DNA from: an uncultured Bacteroidota bacterium
GTDB taxonomy: Bacteria; Bacteroidota; Bacteroidia; Flavobacteriales; Flavobacteriaceae
Reading direction: 5' to 3'
Length of the DNA: 50,885 bases
Assembly: GCA_913041125.1 (NCBI GenBank)
Contig: CAJWHM010000011.1
Span: 1-50,885, forward strand
The notes beneath the pieces were generated by a model. It made no database searches, was not told where the DNA came from, and saw only the letters and a list, made by a program, of their open reading frames with translations. The translations under genes and the position numbers were made by a program. Below are positions 1-8,387 of this stretch, piece by piece. Position 1 is the stretch's first letter, and each line of letters opens with the position of its first letter.

Positions 1-401
1 AATAAGTTAAAAAACATTCTATTTCGTAATGTGATTTTTTTTGAACTATCAGGTATCGTTACTTCAATATAACATTGAATTATATCATTTTTATATTCTC
101 TTCCCACAAAGTCAAAATCAATATTTTTTTTATTAATCTCAATTTGAAAATATTTTCTTAAACAAGATTCAATTAATTCATCTATCAATTTAACATTTGA
201 ATCCGGTGACATTTTTATATCCTTGTTATATAACCTTAATTGAGTCTCCATATCATCAATAAACATCTGGCTAGTAATTTCGAACGTTTGTCTTTGTTCT
301 TTATAAACAATTGATGTTGTACTAACATAAAATTTATGATCATTTTTTGTTTCAATAATAGGATTCATAAGTAATAAGAAGAATAAGAAGAAAAAATGCA
401 T
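1..401 (-). CDS. DUF6702 family secreted protein, 3' part outside window
   Basis: An open frame reads without a stop from an ATG at 401 to the window edge (about 133 codons), so the C-terminus is missing. The N-terminus is a short, very hydrophobic stretch rich in Phe and Leu, which suggests export. It is followed by the pattern I recall for DUF6702 proteins of Flavobacteriia: HKFYVSTTSIVYKEQ, then FEITSQMFIDDME, then DFDFVGREYKNDIIQCY. The molecular function of this family is not known to me. The ATG lies 6 nt after the stop codon of the CarboxypepD_reg-like gene on the same strand, so the two are probably co-transcribed. A second ATG at 368 is possible but would remove the signal peptide. 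Confidence 0.75.
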   Translation of the reverse strand, partial: MHFFFLFFLLLMNPIIETKNDHKFYVSTTSIVYKEQRQTFEITSQMFIDDMETQLRLYNKDIKMSPDSNVKLIDELIESCLRKYFQIEINKKNIDFDFVGREYKNDIIQCYIEVTIPDSSKKITLRNRMFFNL

Positions 402-407
402 TAAAAG

Positions 408-1136
408 TTATTGATCAATATTTTTAAAAAGCTCACTTTGGTCAACCAAATAATCGATTAACTCAAATTCTTTATCTTTTTTCAACAATTTAGATGTTTT
501 CATTTTCTTATCTATATATTCGAGGAAAATATTGACTTGACTTCTTTGAATACCAAGATCTTCCTCAAAAAAGCTAGGTTCAAAAACCAAGGTTAAAATT
601 TCACTTGGTTTCATTTTCAACTGCTCATCTGGTGTTTTATTTTTAATTGCACTTGCTAAAAGTCTAGCTATGTTTACAAAATCAATCCCGTTAGATAATT
701 GACGATTACTTGCTGCCCTATTTACAAGTTTTGAAGATTTATCCTTTTCATAATCAAATCCTTTAAATTCCTCTTCTTTTAAATCTAAAAATTTCTCAAC
801 ATCTTCAGTTGTAACAACAACTTCCTTTAATTCATTTATATTCTCATTTACTGAAACAACAAGTCTATTTTTTTTTAGTATCTCATCTGTAATAATTACA
901 GATCTAATCCGATATTGAACCGAAGAAAAAATGATTTCATCTCCCAATGCTACATCTATTTCAAAAAAACCATCACTATCGGTAATAGTATTCATTTGTG
1001 AAGTATTATTGATCACATTAGCAGCTATTACCTTTGTATTTTTATATAAAAGTTGCCCTTTAATTGGATTTCGATCTTGACTATTTAAAATTATAGGTGA
1101 AAAAAAACAAATACAAGCAATAAATATATTTTGCAT
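408..1136 (-). CDS. Carboxypeptidase-like regulatory domain protein, secreted
   Basis: This 242-residue protein has a signal peptide (about residues 1-20, hydrophobic, followed by SQDR). A CarboxypepD_reg-like beta-sandwich spans roughly residues 25-110, with the typical DSDGFFEIDVALGDEIIFSS and ELKEVVVT stretches. This domain also sits at the N-terminus of many TonB-dependent receptors, but here no barrel follows. The remaining part is charged, possibly helical, and unrecognised. It is probably periplasmic or attached to the outer membrane; its role is unknown. It is the first gene of a pair with the DUF6702 gene. A TAnnTTTG promoter lies just upstream. Confidence 0.8.
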   Translation of the reverse strand: MQNIFIACICFFSPIILNSQDRNPIKGQLLYKNTKVIAANVINNTSQMNTITDSDGFFEIDVALGDEIIFSSVQYRIRSVIITDEILKKNRLVVSVNENINELKEVVVTTEDVEKFLDLKEEEFKGFDYEKDKSSKLVNRAASNRQLSNGIDFVNIARLLASAIKNKTPDEQLKMKPSEILTLVFEPSFFEEDLGIQRSQVNIFLEYIDKKMKTSKLLKKDKEFELIDYLVDQSELFKNIDQ

Positions 1137-1154
1137 GATAAACTAGATCTAATT

Positions 1155-1162
1155 CAAATTTA
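1155..1162 (-). promoter_or_regulatory. -7 box TAAATTTG for the CarboxypepD_reg gene
   Basis: TAAATTTG on the minus strand fits the Bacteroidota -7 consensus TAnnTTTG. It sits 18 nt before the ATG at 1136, giving a 5' leader of only about a dozen bases. No clear -33 TTG is visible at the usual distance. Confidence 0.5.
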
Positions 1163-1216
1163 ATATCATAATTTAAATTATAATTTAATTTCTAAATATT
1201 TAATTGATAATAAAAA

Positions 1217-1663
1217 ATGAATATTAAAATTTCAGAAATTGAGGTTTCATTAACTTATCCTTTAAGACATGAATTATTAAGAAAAGGTAAGCCTTTAAAA
1301 AGCTGTTACTTAGAGGGAGACAAAAATTTAGAAACAATTCATATTGGTGCTTATACCTCAAAAGAACTTATTGGTATTGCTAGTGCTTATTTAAATTCGT
1401 GTCCACAATACTTTGATAAAAAAGGTGTCCAACTAAGAGCTATAGCTGTAATTCCTAGATTCCAGCGTCAAGGAATTGCAACAAAGCTTATTTATCACAT
1501 TTTGGAAAAAGTGAAAATTAAATTAAATCCAGATTATATTTGGTTAAATTCTAGAATTTCAGCAAATCAATTATATTTATCAAATGGATTCAACCCGATT
1601 GACAAACCTTTCAATATTAAGTCAATTGGAATGCATCAGAGGTTTATTATAATTATTAATTAG
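1217..1663 (+). CDS. GNAT family N-acetyltransferase
   Basis: The protein of 148 residues has the length of a single-domain GNAT acetyltransferase. Motif A, which binds acetyl-CoA, is visible as AVIPRFQRQGIATKLI, with the R/Q-x-x-G-x-A core at residues 84-89. The C-terminal stretch LNSRISANQLYLSNGF matches the usual beta-alpha end of the fold (A...LY...GF). The substrate cannot be told from the sequence. Its stop codon TAG shares one base with the GTG start of the following M15 peptidase gene, so the two are translationally linked. No strong promoter is visible in the 80-bp A+T-rich gap upstream. Confidence 0.88.
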   Translation: MNIKISEIEVSLTYPLRHELLRKGKPLKSCYLEGDKNLETIHIGAYTSKELIGIASAYLNSCPQYFDKKGVQLRAIAVIPRFQRQGIATKLIYHILEKVKIKLNPDYIWLNSRISANQLYLSNGFNPIDKPFNIKSIGMHQRFIIIIN

Positions 1664-2370
1664 TGCTCTTTAGAATTATTTTATCATCCTTAGCTTTTAA
1701 TTTAGTAATAGCCCAAGAAAAAATTCAGTATAATGTGATGGAATTACTTGGAAAAGCTAATCCTGAATTTTATAATGAAAAAATACCTATGATAAAAGAA
1801 GCCGGAGAGGCATTTGTGAATATGCAGAAAGAGGCCCTAAAAGAAGGGATAAAAATTAAAATTGTCTCCGGTTTTCGTTCTTTCAATAGACAAAAACAAA
1901 TTTGGAACAGAAAATTTAGAATTAATAAAATGAATGGATTGAGTCCTCAACAAAACTTATTAAAAATTATTGAATACTCAACTTTACCTGGAACTTCAAG
2001 ACACCACTGGGGAACAGATATCGATATTATAGATGGCAATAAAACAGTCAGTGGAGATGTATTATTGGAGAAAAATTTCCATGGTGATGGTCCATATGTT
2101 AAACTTAGAAAATGGATGGATATTAATGCTAAAAGATTTGGTTTTTATCGTCCCTATAATAACAATCCAAAAAGAAAAGGATTCAAATATGAACCATGGC
2201 ATTACAGCTATGCTCCAATAGCAATTCCAATGCTAAAGGCATATGTAAAATTAAAATTTAAAGACCAAATTGTTCAAAAAGATCTAGAGGGTTACCAGTA
2301 CTTAAATCAAAACTTTTTAGCCAAATACAAAAGAGAACATATTTTAGGTATTTCAAATAACCTCAAATAA
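1663..2370 (+). CDS. M15 family metallopeptidase (D,D-/L,D-carboxypeptidase type)
   Basis: A 235-residue exported protein with a signal peptide ending near residue 18 (FNLVIAQ). It carries the VanY/M15B signatures: SGFRSFNRQKQIWNRKF near residues 69-85, SRHHWGTDID (zinc ligands His114 and Asp121) and EPWHYS (catalytic Glu177, zinc ligand His180). Members trim peptidoglycan stem peptides in the periplasm. The start is GTG in TAGTG, overlapping the stop of the GNAT gene by one base; no in-frame ATG upstream would serve. Whether it acts as a D,D- or L,D-carboxypeptidase cannot be decided here. Confidence 0.9.
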   Translation: MLFRIILSSLAFNLVIAQEKIQYNVMELLGKANPEFYNEKIPMIKEAGEAFVNMQKEALKEGIKIKIVSGFRSFNRQKQIWNRKFRINKMNGLSPQQNLLKIIEYSTLPGTSRHHWGTDIDIIDGNKTVSGDVLLEKNFHGDGPYVKLRKWMDINAKRFGFYRPYNNNPKRKGFKYEPWHYSYAPIAIPMLKAYVKLKFKDQIVQKDLEGYQYLNQNFLAKYKREHILGISNNLK

Positions 2371-2408
2371 TTTGATTCAATTGATTATTATTAATAGTAA
2401 AAGATTAA

Positions 2409-3164
2409 TTATCGGATAAATACTGGGCTGGATTCGATTGAAGTTTCTCTAGCACTATATTTATAGTCTTCTTTATCAAAAGCTAATATATCATTATATG
2501 AAGTAGCCTGGGTTTCTATTAAGTGTCTTGCCATCATTCCTCTGGCTTTTTTTGCAAAAAATGAAATTATTTTAAATTTTCCATTTTTAAAATCTTTAAA
2601 AACAGGACTAATTATTCGACTATTCAAAATTTTAATGTTGATGACATCAAAATATTCTTTACTGGCAAGATTGACAAGTAAATCACCATCTAATAATAAC
2701 GTATTTAACTTTTCAGTAATTTTATTTTTCCAAAAATCATATAAATTTTTACTTGCACCAATTTTTAAAGGGGTTCCCATTTCAAGCCTATAAGGTTTTA
2801 TAACATCAAGAGGTTTTAAAATACCATATAAACCAGACAAAATAAATAATTTATTTTGCATTGTATCAATTTGTTTGTTTGAGAAAGAATAAGCGTCTAA
2901 ACCTGAATACACATCACCATTAAAAGCATAAACTGCGGCCCTATTTTTCGTGCTTTGGTTACTAAAAACTTGATTTCTTTCCCAGTTAAGTTCTGCTAGT
3001 TTCTCTGAAATTTTCATTAAATCTTTTATAGATTTTTGAGATTTAATTTTGAGTAAACTATTTATTTTTTCTGCTTCATTTAAAAATACTGGTTTTGAAG
3101 ACAATTTTGTTGGCAATTGCTTTTCAAAATCAAGTGATTTAGCAGGTGAAATTATAATTTTCAT
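2409..3164 (-). CDS. yaaA: Peroxide stress protein YaaA (UPF0246/DUF328)
   Basis: At 251 residues this is full length for the YaaA family. Recognisable stretches are MKIIISPAKSLDF at the start, NQVFSNQSTKNRAAVYAFNG, LSGLYGILKPLDVIKPYRLE, and FFAKKARGMMARHLIE near the C-terminus. In E. coli YaaA lowers free iron and limits DNA and protein damage during peroxide stress, and it has a DNA-binding fold; the same role is inferred here. It lies 83 bp downstream of rluD on the same strand. TTG-N18-TAATTTTA in that gap is a possible but imperfect promoter. Confidence 0.93.
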   Translation of the reverse strand: MKIIISPAKSLDFEKQLPTKLSSKPVFLNEAEKINSLLKIKSQKSIKDLMKISEKLAELNWERNQVFSNQSTKNRAAVYAFNGDVYSGLDAYSFSNKQIDTMQNKLFILSGLYGILKPLDVIKPYRLEMGTPLKIGASKNLYDFWKNKITEKLNTLLLDGDLLVNLASKEYFDVINIKILNSRIISPVFKDFKNGKFKIISFFAKKARGMMARHLIETQATSYNDILAFDKEDYKYSARETSIESSPVFIR

Positions 3165-3247
3165 AAAAATATTTATGTTAAAATTACAAGATTTTGTTTC
3201 CTAAAACAAGATTATATCACAGATCCTATAAATAGATTATTCATATT

Positions 3248-4282
3248 TTATTTTGGTTTAACATAATTTCTCCATTTTTCAATTACCGAATTAATATCAT
3301 TAGGTAATTCAGAATCAAATTTTAGTCTTTTCCCAGATTTGGGATGATCGAATTCTAATGTTTTAGCATGTAATGCTTGACGTGGTAATAGAGTAAAACA
3401 GTTTTCAATAAACTGACGATATTTCGTAAAATTGGTCCCTTTTAAAATAGCATTTCCACCATACCTTGCGTCATTGAATAATGTATGTCCTAAATGTTTC
3501 ATATGTGCTCTAATTTGATGAGTACGACCAGTTTCTAATTGACATTCAACAAGTGTAACATACCTAAATCTCTCTAACACTCGAAAATGAGTGACTGCCT
3601 CCTTACCTTGAGAGTCGTCTTCAAATACAGTCATTTGCAATCTGTTTTTAGGATTTCGTCCAATTGAGCCATTTATAGTGCCAAAATTATTTTCTAAATC
3701 ACCCCAAACTAGAGCTAAGTATTTTCTTTGTGAAGTTTTGTTAAAAAATTGTTTTGACAAATTGGTCATTGCTAATTCTGATTTAGCAACAACTAAAAGT
3801 CCACTTGTATCTTTATCAATCCTATGAACTAATCCTGGGCGCTCATCAGTATTATTTGGTAATTGTCCGAAATGATATAATAATCCATTTAAGAGTGTAC
3901 CAGAATAGTTTCCATGACCTGGATGGACTACGAGACCAGATGGTTTATTAATCACAACCAAAAAATCGTCTTCAAAAATTATATCAAGTGGGATTTTTTC
4001 TGGTGTGAGTAAATTTTTATAAGGAGGATGTGAAAATAATACTTTTACTATTTCACCTCCTTTAATTTTATAATTTGATTTTACAATTCTGTCTGAAACA
4101 AAAATGTTACCTGCTTTTGCTGCCTGTTGAATTTTGTTACGAGTAACATTTTCAATTCTTGACATTAAGAATTTATCAACTCGAAGTGGTGATTGTCCTG
4201 GATCAGCCTTGAAAGAATAATGTTCAAATAGTGAATCATTGATATCGTCAATATCAATTAAACTATTATTATCTCTTTCCAT
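3248..4282 (-). CDS. rluD: RluA-family 23S rRNA pseudouridine synthase (RluD type)
   Basis: The 344-residue protein has an N-terminal S4 RNA-binding domain (about residues 33-85, LRVDKFLMSRIENVTRNKIQ) and a RluA-type catalytic domain. The active-site motif is HRIDKDTSGLLVVAK, with catalytic Asp156. LETGRTHQIRAHM and HALHAKTLEF-like elements follow. The S4 domain and length fit RluD, which modifies helix 69 of 23S rRNA. The start overlaps the end of the PASTA gene by 14 nt, so the genes are translationally coupled. Other RluA paralogues (RluC) have a similar architecture, so the exact target site is inferred. Confidence 0.92.
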   Translation of the reverse strand: MERDNNSLIDIDDINDSLFEHYSFKADPGQSPLRVDKFLMSRIENVTRNKIQQAAKAGNIFVSDRIVKSNYKIKGGEIVKVLFSHPPYKNLLTPEKIPLDIIFEDDFLVVINKPSGLVVHPGHGNYSGTLLNGLLYHFGQLPNNTDERPGLVHRIDKDTSGLLVVAKSELAMTNLSKQFFNKTSQRKYLALVWGDLENNFGTINGSIGRNPKNRLQMTVFEDDSQGKEAVTHFRVLERFRYVTLVECQLETGRTHQIRAHMKHLGHTLFNDARYGGNAILKGTNFTKYRQFIENCFTLLPRQALHAKTLEFDHPKSGKRLKFDSELPNDINSVIEKWRNYVKPK

Positions 4283-4820
4283 TTCCCAAAACTAAATCTA
4301 TTTTACTTGTTTTAGGAAGCAGTATTCCAGGTTCTATTTTATTTCCTTTATACTGTATTTCTAAAACCATATCTTTTCCAATATTATCCCTATAGCTAAA
4401 CTCTCCTAATTCAAATCCTGTTGACTTTAGCAAGGATTCTGCGTTTCTCTTGGTTATTTGAATAAGGTTTGGAACAGTAATTTTTCGATATCCAGAAGGA
4501 TTTACAATCAAATATATTTTTCGGTTTTGTTTAACTTCATGGTCAGCCATTGGTATTTGAGATAACACTGAAAAGGGATTCATTGAAGGGACAAATCGTG
4601 CGGAATCAATAACCTCAAACCTAAGACCTTCCCTATCCATTATTTTTGTAACATCACTTAATTGAATACCTACGAGATTAGGTACTTTTTGATAAATATT
4701 ATGATTGGTAAAATTTTTAAGTCCAAAATATAACATTACAAATAATAAAAAAGAGGTCAGAACAACAAAAATTACATGTATCAAAAAAGATTTAGTAATT
4801 AGAAATCTAAGAAAATTCAT
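4269..4820 (-). CDS. PASTA domain membrane protein
   Basis: This 183-residue protein has a short cytoplasmic N-terminus, one membrane helix (about residues 13-33) and two PASTA repeats outside. The first begins KVPNLVGIQLSDVTKIMDR (near residue 41) and the second ITVPNLIQITKRNAESLLK (near residue 114). PASTA domains bind peptidoglycan or beta-lactam-like ligands and normally occur on Ser/Thr kinases and penicillin-binding proteins. Here no kinase or transpeptidase domain is present, so it is probably a small peptidoglycan-contacting protein. It lies next to rluD and opposite ddl, an arrangement I recall from other Flavobacteriia. Confidence 0.9.
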   Translation of the reverse strand: MNFLRFLITKSFLIHVIFVVLTSFLLFVMLYFGLKNFTNHNIYQKVPNLVGIQLSDVTKIMDREGLRFEVIDSARFVPSMNPFSVLSQIPMADHEVKQNRKIYLIVNPSGYRKITVPNLIQITKRNAESLLKSTGFELGEFSYRDNIGKDMVLEIQYKGNKIEPGILLPKTSKIDLVLGNGKR

Positions 4821-4860
4821 TGTTAATTATTGATTTACTAATATAATAAACCTATACTTT

Positions 4861-4888
4861 TTGATTGCTAAGAAATGATATACATTTG
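4861..4888 (+). promoter_or_regulatory. Bacteroidota-type promoter for ddl
   Basis: TTG (4861-4863) is followed after 17 nt by TACATTTG (4881-4888), an exact match to the TAnnTTTG -7 box. The ddl ATG starts 20 nt after the box, so the leader is about a dozen bases and has no Shine-Dalgarno sequence. Confidence 0.6.
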
Positions 4889-4907
4889 TATTTAAGACTC
4901 ATTATTA

Positions 4908-5888
4908 ATGAATAAAAAAAAGGTTGGTGTAGTTTGTGGAGGATATTCTTCAGAGTATAATATTTCTATAGAAAGCGGCAAAAATGTACACGATAATATT
5001 GATAGAAATTTATGGGAAGTATATCTAATTGTTTTAGACAAAAAATCATGGAATGCAAGTGACGATTTTGGAAATGAATATATTGTTTCAAAGGGAAATT
5101 TTGAATTACATAATTCAAAATCAAAAATAAAATTAGATGTTATTTTTAATCTTATTCATGGCTCGCTTGGTGAAAATGGCCAACTTGCTTCATTATTAGA
5201 ACTTCTTGAAATCCCTTTTTCAAGTTGTAATAGTTATAATGCAGCATTAACATTCAATAAAAGAGATTGTCTTTCTGTTTTAAAGAAATTTAATATTCCA
5301 ACTGCAAAAAGTTATTTAATTGATAAAGGGGATGACTTGAATGTTAATGAGATAATAAAAAAACTGGGACTTCCTTGCTTTGTTAAAGCAAATAGATCTG
5401 GTAGTAGCTATGGTGTATTTAAGGTTCATGACGAAAAAGAATTGATACCGTCAATAAATGAAGCCTTTAAAGAAGATCATCAATTAATTATTGAGAGTGC
5501 TTTAAATGGTAGAGAATTTTCTGTAGGAGTTGCAAAGTATGAAAATGAAATTCATATCCTTCCAATTACAGAAATTATTACAGAAAATGATTTCTTTGAC
5601 TATTCAGCAAAATATGAAGGTCAATCAAAAGAGGTCACACCAGCAGAAATTTCAGAAAATTGGAAAAGAGAATTATCCAATTTATCGGAAATTATTTTCA
5701 AAAAGCTTGGTCTCTCAGGATTCATTAGAAGTGAATTTATTATGGTAAATGATGTACCCCATTTACTTGAAATTAATTCTGTTCCCGGTATGACTAAAAA
5801 AAGTATTATACCTCAGCAAGTGGAAAAATTAAATATCAAATTAACCGATTTTATAACAAGAATCTTAAAAGAAACAATTAAAATATGA
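4908..5888 (+). CDS. ddl: D-alanine--D-alanine ligase
   Basis: A 326-residue ATP-grasp enzyme that joins two D-alanines with ATP for the peptidoglycan stem peptide, in the cytoplasm. Visible signatures are VGVVCGGYSSEYNISIESG at the N-terminus, LIHGSLGENGQLASLLE (substrate-binding region), FVKANRSGSSYGV (ATP-grasp loop) and LEINSVPGMT near residue 287, with metal-binding Glu288 and Asn290. The stop codon overlaps the start of coaD as ATGA, so both are read from one transcript. The divergent PASTA gene suggests a cell-wall-related locus. Confidence 0.96.
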   Translation: MNKKKVGVVCGGYSSEYNISIESGKNVHDNIDRNLWEVYLIVLDKKSWNASDDFGNEYIVSKGNFELHNSKSKIKLDVIFNLIHGSLGENGQLASLLELLEIPFSSCNSYNAALTFNKRDCLSVLKKFNIPTAKSYLIDKGDDLNVNEIIKKLGLPCFVKANRSGSSYGVFKVHDEKELIPSINEAFKEDHQLIIESALNGREFSVGVAKYENEIHILPITEIITENDFFDYSAKYEGQSKEVTPAEISENWKRELSNLSEIIFKKLGLSGFIRSEFIMVNDVPHLLEINSVPGMTKKSIIPQQVEKLNIKLTDFITRILKETIKI

Positions 5889-6343
5889 AAAGACTTTTTT
5901 TTCCAGGTTCTTTTGATCCAATTACGTTAGGACATTTAGATATTATTAAAAGAGCTAGAGTTATATCTGATGAATTAATTATTGGTATTGGTGAAAACTC
6001 AGATAAAAAATGTCTTTATTCTTTGGAAGAGAGGATCTATTTTATTTCAAAATCGATTAATCCTAAGTCAAATGTTAAAATTATGTCTTACAAAGGGCTG
6101 ACTTCTGACTTCTGCTTGAAAATAAAAGTATCTGCAATTATTCGAGGAATTAGGAGTTTCAAGGATTTTGAATATGAAAAAGATATAGCTGAAATAAACA
6201 GAAAGTTAATTGGAATTGAAACTCTTTTTTTTCTTTCTGATTCTAAATACTCGTTTATAAGTAGCAGTATTGTAAGAGAATTAATTTTAAATAAAGGAGA
6301 TTATTCATTATTCGTTCCAAATGCAGTTAAAAACAGTAGATAA
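5885..6343 (+). CDS. coaD: Phosphopantetheine adenylyltransferase
   Basis: A 152-residue nucleotidyltransferase of normal CoaD length. It transfers AMP from ATP to 4'-phosphopantetheine, the penultimate step of coenzyme A synthesis. The N-terminal FPGSFDPITLGHLDII contains the nucleotide-binding T/HxGH motif at residues 14-17. Also present are the RGIRSFKDFEYE stretch and the C-terminal FISSSIVRE motif that contacts the ATP phosphates. It overlaps ddl by 4 nt (ATGA). Its 3' end is separated by only 2 nt from the convergent Nudix gene. Confidence 0.96.
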   Translation: MKRLFFPGSFDPITLGHLDIIKRARVISDELIIGIGENSDKKCLYSLEERIYFISKSINPKSNVKIMSYKGLTSDFCLKIKVSAIIRGIRSFKDFEYEKDIAEINRKLIGIETLFFLSDSKYSFISSSIVRELILNKGDYSLFVPNAVKNSR

Positions 6344-6345
6344 TT

Positions 6346-6942
6346 TTAATTAATAATGTCAAAAATTAATTTTAAATTTTTGTAAGCATTTTCCATTAAT
6401 TTTGGGATTTCTTCTTTTGTTTTCCATTCAGCTTTAGTAATATTTTCGTCAATTTGTGGAGTCAGAGTTGAATTACATGAAGATTTCATTAAATACCAAT
6501 GAGTTTTTTTGAGTTTATATTTTTTATTTGCTTTAAAAATATGAAATGTCACAGTAAGAGGTTTGTCCGGGGTTAAATCAGATACACCAGTCTCTTCAAT
6601 TACTTCTCTAATTGCTGCATCAATTATTTTTTCCTTTTTGTCAATTTTTCCTTTGGGTAGATCCCATTTGTTATTTCTATATATAAACAAGAATCTTCCG
6701 TCATTATGTTCTACCAATCCACCAGCAGCTTCTACAATTGGAAAAATTTTAAAAAAATATTTCTCTATTTTTTCTTCTTTAGGGTGATATAAATTTACTC
6801 CAACTACTTTTTTATCATTTAATGCTTTAATAATCGATTTTGAATTTGAATATTTAATGAAAAATAATGGGTTATTAGGAGAGTTTTCACTTAAGGATGA
6901 TACAAAATTAACAGGTTTTTGATTATAAAAAACTTTATACAT
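6346..6942 (-). CDS. Nudix hydrolase
   Basis: Starting at the ATG at 6942 the protein has 198 residues. The Nudix box G-x5-E-x7-REUxEExGU lies at residues 98-120, with Gly98, Glu104, Arg112, Glu113, Glu116 and Glu117 all in place. The N-terminal part (MYKVFYNQKPVNF...) is an extra region typical of this Bacteroidota subgroup as I recall it. The substrate, a nucleoside diphosphate derivative, is not predictable. The frame is open 36 nt further upstream to a TTG, but the ATG fits the family start better. That ATG lies inside the -7 box of the divergent pyrE promoter. Confidence 0.9.
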   Translation of the reverse strand: MYKVFYNQKPVNFVSSLSENSPNNPLFFIKYSNSKSIIKALNDKKVVGVNLYHPKEEKIEKYFFKIFPIVEAAGGLVEHNDGRFLFIYRNNKWDLPKGKIDKKEKIIDAAIREVIEETGVSDLTPDKPLTVTFHIFKANKKYKLKKTHWYLMKSSCNSTLTPQIDENITKAEWKTKEEIPKLMENAYKNLKLIFDIIN

Positions 6943-6945
6943 TTG
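6919..6945 (+). promoter_or_regulatory. Promoter for pyrE, overlapping the Nudix start codon
   Basis: TTG (6919-6921), a 16-nt spacer and TACATTTG (6938-6945) match the Bacteroidota consensus. The pyrE ATG begins only 4 nt after the -7 box, so transcription should start at or within the start codon, predicting a leaderless or nearly leaderless mRNA. The box also covers the start codon of the divergent Nudix gene (6940-6942). Confidence 0.55.
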
Positions 6946-6948
6946 TGT

Positions 6949-7587
6949 ATGATTATTGATAAAAAAATTGCCAATCAAACTGCAAAATATCTATTACAAA
7001 TTAATGCAATTAAATTGAATCCAGAAAATCCTTTTACTTGGGCTAGCGGTTGGAAATCACCAATTTATTGTGATAATAGAATTGCACTTTCTTATCCAAA
7101 AGTTAGGAATTTCTTGTGTAATTCATTAGCAAAAACAATCAAACAAGAATTTAGTGATAATTTTATAATTGCAGGTGTTGCTACTGGTGCTATAGGCATT
7201 GGAATTCTAGTCGCACAAGAATTGGATTTGCCATTCATTTATGTTCGCCCAGAGGCAAAAAAACATGGCCAAAAAAATCAAATAGAGGGAGTTTTAAATT
7301 ACGGACAAAAAGTATTAGTTATAGAAGATTTGATTAGCACAGGAAAAAGCAGTCTAAATGCAGTTAAAGCTTTAAAATCTAATGGCGCTGAAATTTTAGG
7401 TATGATGGCATTATTTACTTATGGTTTTTCATTATCATTTGATGAGTTTGAAAGGGAAAATATCAAATTAAAAACTTTGAGTGATTATAAACATCTATTA
7501 GATGAGGCATTACTAAGTGGTAAGATTTCAACCGAACAAGCAGAAAACTTGAAATTATGGCGCAAAGACCCTTCTAATTGGAAGTAG
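6949..7587 (+). CDS. pyrE: Orotate phosphoribosyltransferase
   Basis: A 212-residue type I phosphoribosyltransferase of pyrimidine synthesis that makes OMP from orotate and PRPP. The PRPP-binding motif is VLVIEDLISTGKS at residues 122-134. FTWASGWKSPIYCDNR near the N-terminus and YVRPEAKKHGQKNQIEG (flexible catalytic loop) are also characteristic. I chose the ATG at 6949 because the frame upstream runs through the -7 promoter box; a TTG at 6919 is the -33 element instead. The 3' end overlaps the convergent birA by 14 nt. Confidence 0.95.
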   Translation: MIIDKKIANQTAKYLLQINAIKLNPENPFTWASGWKSPIYCDNRIALSYPKVRNFLCNSLAKTIKQEFSDNFIIAGVATGAIGIGILVAQELDLPFIYVRPEAKKHGQKNQIEGVLNYGQKVLVIEDLISTGKSSLNAVKALKSNGAEILGMMALFTYGFSLSFDEFERENIKLKTLSDYKHLLDEALLSGKISTEQAENLKLWRKDPSNWK

Positions 7588-8335
7588 AATTTGGTATGTT
7601 ATCATAAAGCATTTTAATTTCTCGATTATCACAGGTCATTTCTTTTCCCTTTATTTTAAGAACCAATTCACCATTTAAATTTACTTTGAAAATTTTAGCT
7701 TCAAAATTTGAATTTTTTGAATAAAAAACAGCTTTCTTTTTAAATTTCCATAATTTGGTTTGATAGAGATCAATTAGTTTTTTTTCATCAATATCTTCTA
7801 AATCTTTAAATCCCTTATTTATATAAACCAATAAATTTTCTAAAATATATTGAATATCCCAATTCTCTCCAGTTTCTATTTTTAGAGATGAAGCATTATG
7901 TAAATTTTTAAATGATTCTTGGTTTATATTGAGACCTATCCCAATAATTGAATCAACCAATTTCCCATTTGAAAAAAAGTTTTCAATTAAAACACCACCA
8001 ATTTTTCTATTACATGACAAAATGTCGTTAGGCCATTTTATTAATACATTTGGCACATTTAATTTTTCAAGACATTTAACAATGGAAATAGAAATTATCA
8101 CACTTATTAAAAAGGGATAAAAAATTGAAGAATCTTTAAAATTCTTGTAAATACTTATAGTTAAGCTCTTATGAGATTCGGAAAACCATTTATTTTCTCT
8201 TTGTCCTCTACCTGAAGTTTGCTTAATAGCCCAAACTAAATCCATATCCTTTGTATTTTTTGACCTCCGCATGACTTTTAAATAGTCATTTGTGGAACTA
8301 ATGGCATCAAGTTTGATTATATTAAAAAAACTCAT
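7574..8335 (-). CDS. birA: Biotin--[acetyl-CoA-carboxylase] ligase
   Basis: A 253-residue biotin protein ligase that activates biotin with ATP and attaches it to carrier lysines such as AccB. The motifs are GRGQRENKW (residues 42-50, biotinyl-AMP loop), KWPNDI (100-105) and KIGGVLIE (111-118). It starts directly with the catalytic domain, so the N-terminal DNA-binding domain of E. coli BirA is absent and it should not act as a repressor. It is convergent and overlapping with pyrE, and divergent from rsfS with 52 bp between. Confidence 0.94.
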   Translation of the reverse strand: MSFFNIIKLDAISSTNDYLKVMRRSKNTKDMDLVWAIKQTSGRGQRENKWFSESHKSLTISIYKNFKDSSIFYPFLISVIISISIVKCLEKLNVPNVLIKWPNDILSCNRKIGGVLIENFFSNGKLVDSIIGIGLNINQESFKNLHNASSLKIETGENWDIQYILENLLVYINKGFKDLEDIDEKKLIDLYQTKLWKFKKKAVFYSKNSNFEAKIFKVNLNGELVLKIKGKEMTCDNREIKMLYDNIPNSTSN

Positions 8336-8359
8336 AAAATTAATCTAGTTTTAAAGTAA

Positions 8360-8367
8360 TAAATTTG
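8360..8367 (+). promoter_or_regulatory. -7 box TAAATTTG for the rsfS-ftsH run
   Basis: TAAATTTG matches TAnnTTTG and lies 20 nt before the rsfS ATG. No good -33 TTG is visible at the right distance. It probably serves the whole rsfS-ftsH-LUD-cdsA-psd run. Confidence 0.45.
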
Positions 8368-8387
8368 TACAAAAGAAATTCACTTTA

